Source: Caulobacter sp. RHG1 (GTDB lineage Bacteria; Pseudomonadota; Alphaproteobacteria; Caulobacterales; Caulobacteraceae). Taken from it: DNA of 64,000 nucleotides. The stretch is from NCBI RefSeq assembly GCF_013181195.1, contig NZ_SMZP01000001.1, positions 124,001 to 188,000 on the forward strand, given 5' to 3'. Position 1 is the first letter of the stretch; each line of letters opens with the position of its first letter. Below the pieces are notes generated by a model. The model did no database searches, was not told the DNA's origin, and saw only the letters and a list, made by a program, of their open reading frames with translations. Position numbers and translations under genes: made by a program. Shown here in pieces: positions 61,745 through 64,000 of this stretch.

Positions 61745-63883
61745 TTGACGTCGCGCGTTTCGCCTGCAGCCGCCTTCGCGGCGGCCTTCCTCGCCCTATG
61801 GTCCATCACGGGCGCCGAAGCGCGCGCCCAAGACGCCGCGCCGCCCGCCAGTGATCCGGTGCTGAACGCCGGTCCTCGCCCCTATAACAGCCTGCGCCCT
61901 CGCCGCGTGCGCCCTGCTCCGCGCCCGGCCGCCGCGACGCCGCCTCAAGCGGCCGCCGCTGCGCCTGCTGCGGCGCCTGCCGCTGTGGCCCCGCCGCCCG
62001 CGCCCGTCGCCGGCGTCACGCCCCTGGCCGGTCCGCAACTGGAAGCCTTCGTCGACGGCGTCGTGCGCCGGTCGATGAGCCGCGACCACATCGCTGGCGT
62101 CACCGTCTCGGTCGTCCAGAACGGCCAGGTCGTGCTGAAGAAGGGCTACGGCTTCGCCAATCTGGGCCAGCACAAGGCCGTCGATCCGGACAAGACCCTG
62201 TTCCGCGTCGCCTCGATCTCCAAGACGTTCACCTGGATCGCCCTGATGAACGAGATCGAGGCCGGCCGCATGCGCCTGGACGGTCCGGTCAACCTGTACC
62301 TGCCCGAGCCGCTGCAGATCAAAGACCAGGGCAAGAAGACCCAGGTCCGCCTGCGCGACCTGATGACCCACACCGGCGGGTTCGAGGACCGCGCCCTGGG
62401 CCAGCTGTTCGAGCGCGATCCCAACCGCGTGCGGAACCTGGCCGACTATCTGCGCCAGGAACGTCCGCGTCGGGTGCGCGAGCCGGGCTTGCTGCCCAGC
62501 TATTCCAACTACGGCGCCGCCCTGGCCGGCGCGGCCGTGTCCAACGTCGTCGGCAAGCCGTACGAGCAGCTGGTCAGCGAGGCGATCATCCTGCCCACGG
62601 GCATGACCCGCACGACCTTCCGCGAAGCTCGCCCATGGCGAGACGGCCTGCCCGCGCCCATGAACGAGACCTTGGCCGCCGACCTGTCGGACGGCTACTC
62701 GTGGACCTCGGCCGGCTGGCGCGTCCAGCCCCGCGAGTTCATGGGCCAGGTGGCGCCCGCCGCTTCCGCCTCGACCACGGCCGCCGACATGGCGCGCTAC
62801 ATGATGCTGCTGCTGAACGGCGGCACGCTGGACGGCAAGACCGTATTCTCGCCCAAGACCGCCCAGGCCTTCCGCACCTCGATGTACCGCCCCGCGCCGG
62901 AAGCGGCCGGCTGGAACGCCGGCTTCCAGGAGATCGCTCTGCCCGGCGCGCGCCGCGGCTTCGGCCACGGCGGCGACACCCTCTACTTCCATTCGAACAT
63001 GGTCCTGGCGCCGGAGCTGGGCCTGGGGATCTTCGTCTCGGTCAACACCGAGAGCGGCGCCAACCTGCCCGCCACCCTGCCTGCGACGATCGTCGAGCAC
63101 TTCTACGCCCAGGCCCCGGCCGTGCCCGCCGACAGCGCCATCACCTACGACCAGGCCCGCGCCTATGAGGGCGAGTACCTGACCACCCGCCGCGCCTATG
63201 GCGGCCTGGAAGGCTTCACCAACCGCATCACCCGCCGCGCCATCGTCCGCGCGACGCCGGACGGCCGCCTGTCGGTCACCGACAGCGGGATCAGCACCCT
63301 GTTCAACGGTACGGACCGCCCCGGTGTGTTCCGCGCCGTGGACGGCGCCCAGACCCTGGTCTTCGATCCCAATGGCGACCGTCCTTCGCGCTTCTACGCC
63401 ACTCGCGGCTTCGCCACCTACGAGCGGATCGGCTTCTTCCGTTCAGCAGGCCTCTTGGCCTGGGCGGCGGTACTGACCGGCCTGGCCAGCCTGGCCACCA
63501 TCCTGGGCGTCTTTGTCCGCAACCGCCGCGAGGCGCGCCAGACCCCGGTCCAGGCTCGCGCCAGCCAGATGCAGATCATGCAGTCGGTTCTGTGGCTGGT
63601 TTCGGCCGGCTGCGCCGGGATCTTCGCCCTGCGGGCCTCGGACGAGACCGCAGTGTTCTTCGGCTGGCCCAGCGGCTGGCTGCTGACCGGCTCGGCCTGC
63701 GCCCTGGTGGCGTCGGTGCTGGCCATCCTGACCGTGGGCGCCCTGCCGATGGTCTGGCGCGGCGGTCGCCGGGTCGACAGCTGGAGCGGCCTGCGCAAGG
63801 TGGGCTTCACCTACACCGCCCTGCTGTTCGTCCTGCTCAGCGTGCTGCTGGGCGCCTGGGGCTACCTGCTGCCCTGGAGCTGA
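61745..63883 (+). CDS. Large membrane-anchored serine hydrolase (beta-lactamase class C-like)
   Basis: The 712-residue protein starts at a TTG with GGGGA 8 bases upstream and has a signal peptide (FAAAFLALWSITGAEARA). After an Ala/Pro-rich linker (about 55-85) comes the catalytic domain: SxxK in RVASISKTFTW, YxN in PSYSNYGAALAG and HGG in GFGHGGDT. A beta domain (about 450-560) precedes four C-terminal hydrophobic helices (from about 565 to 710), giving a periplasmic hydrolase fixed to the inner membrane. A role in peptidoglycan or D-amino-acid ester hydrolysis is possible; the substrate is unknown. Confidence 0.9.
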   Translation: MTSRVSPAAAFAAAFLALWSITGAEARAQDAAPPASDPVLNAGPRPYNSLRPRRVRPAPRPAAATPPQAAAAAPAAAPAAVAPPPAPVAGVTPLAGPQLEAFVDGVVRRSMSRDHIAGVTVSVVQNGQVVLKKGYGFANLGQHKAVDPDKTLFRVASISKTFTWIALMNEIEAGRMRLDGPVNLYLPEPLQIKDQGKKTQVRLRDLMTHTGGFEDRALGQLFERDPNRVRNLADYLRQERPRRVREPGLLPSYSNYGAALAGAAVSNVVGKPYEQLVSEAIILPTGMTRTTFREARPWRDGLPAPMNETLAADLSDGYSWTSAGWRVQPREFMGQVAPAASASTTAADMARYMMLLLNGGTLDGKTVFSPKTAQAFRTSMYRPAPEAAGWNAGFQEIALPGARRGFGHGGDTLYFHSNMVLAPELGLGIFVSVNTESGANLPATLPATIVEHFYAQAPAVPADSAITYDQARAYEGEYLTTRRAYGGLEGFTNRITRRAIVRATPDGRLSVTDSGISTLFNGTDRPGVFRAVDGAQTLVFDPNGDRPSRFYATRGFATYERIGFFRSAGLLAWAAVLTGLASLATILGVFVRNRREARQTPVQARASQMQIMQSVLWLVSAGCAGIFALRASDETAVFFGWPSGWLLTGSACALVASVLAILTVGALPMVWRGGRRVDSWSGLRKVGFTYTALLFVLLSVLLGAWGYLLPWS

Positions 63884-63963
63884 TCTCGTCTCTTTCCTGC
63901 TCTCCCTGAACGGCGCCTGGCTTGCAGATCGTCGTTCGGGGAAGCGAGCGAGGGAGACGCATC

Positions 63964-64000
63964 GTGTCAAAACTGGACGGTCTGGCGTTTGGGGGAACGG
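63964..64000 (+). CDS. Start of a truncated gene (first 12 codons only)
   Basis: A GTG at 63964 with GGGAGA 8-9 bases upstream opens a frame beginning MSKLDGLAFGGT that runs to the window end. It follows the serine hydrolase gene by 80 bases on the same strand. Too short to identify. Confidence 0.5.
   Translation, partial: MSKLDGLAFGGT

Overview
The window is chromosomal DNA of a high-GC alphaproteobacterium, almost certainly a Caulobacter close to C. vibrioides/crescentus or C. segnis. The evidence is the gene order (zwf-pgl-edd-glk-lacI next to fliLM and flgFGAH), a sigma-54 flagellar promoter with upstream elements, a CtrA-type half-site, the two-piece tmRNA with tag ANDNFAEEFAVAA, and an alphaproteobacterial-type SspB beside it. 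Coding density is very high and many genes overlap by ATGA/GTGA. I saw no tRNA, rRNA, CRISPR array, prophage or insertion sequence.

Layout. 1-6.3 kb: Entner-Doudoroff operon (zwf, pgl, edd, glk, all minus strand) with a LacI-family regulator; three near-identical TGACA-N4-TGTCA palindromes mark a local regulon. 6.3-16 kb: flagellar region, with fliL-fliM-pflI-motE-like-TPR leftward and flgF-flgG-flgA-flgH rightward from one regulatory gap. 16-20 kb: lipoprotein gene, then xseB-ispA-dxs (isoprenoid precursors). 20-28 kb: phosphatase, GNAT, VWA protein, an XRE/RTX pair, glycosyltransferase, TetR, transglutaminase-like protein. 28-35 kb: leucine dehydrogenase, hydrolase, UDG, thioesterase, GST, nucleoside transporter, EF-hand protein. 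35-39 kb: DevBCA-like ABC exporter and a lower-GC orphan gene. 39-45 kb: GH43 enzyme, SDR, FadL-like porin, Mrp. 45-50 kb: divergent cluster of periplasmic truncated haemoglobin + DUF3034 versus cupredoxin-like protein + EAL protein. 50-54 kb: HAD, serB, miaA, pncC, serine hydrolase. 54-57 kb: ilvB with an attenuation leader, then a palindromic repeat pair and GIY-YIG gene wedged before ilvN. 57-64 kb: AraC regulator, Atu4866 protein, permuted tmRNA gene, sspB, thioesterase, C13 peptidase, large serine hydrolase.

Points most worth a second look: (i) the haemoglobin/DUF3034/cupredoxin/EAL cluster around a 9-bp inverted repeat, a plausible periplasmic redox- or gas-responsive c-di-GMP module; (ii) the GIY-YIG gene abutting an inverted pair of repeats whose inner hairpins differ in sequence but keep their pairing; (iii) the LacI operator set; (iv) ssrA immediately upstream of sspB; (v) two copies of a 138-139 bp element with 15-bp terminal inverted repeats. 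All functional statements come from reading the sequence and from family knowledge; no database search was run.
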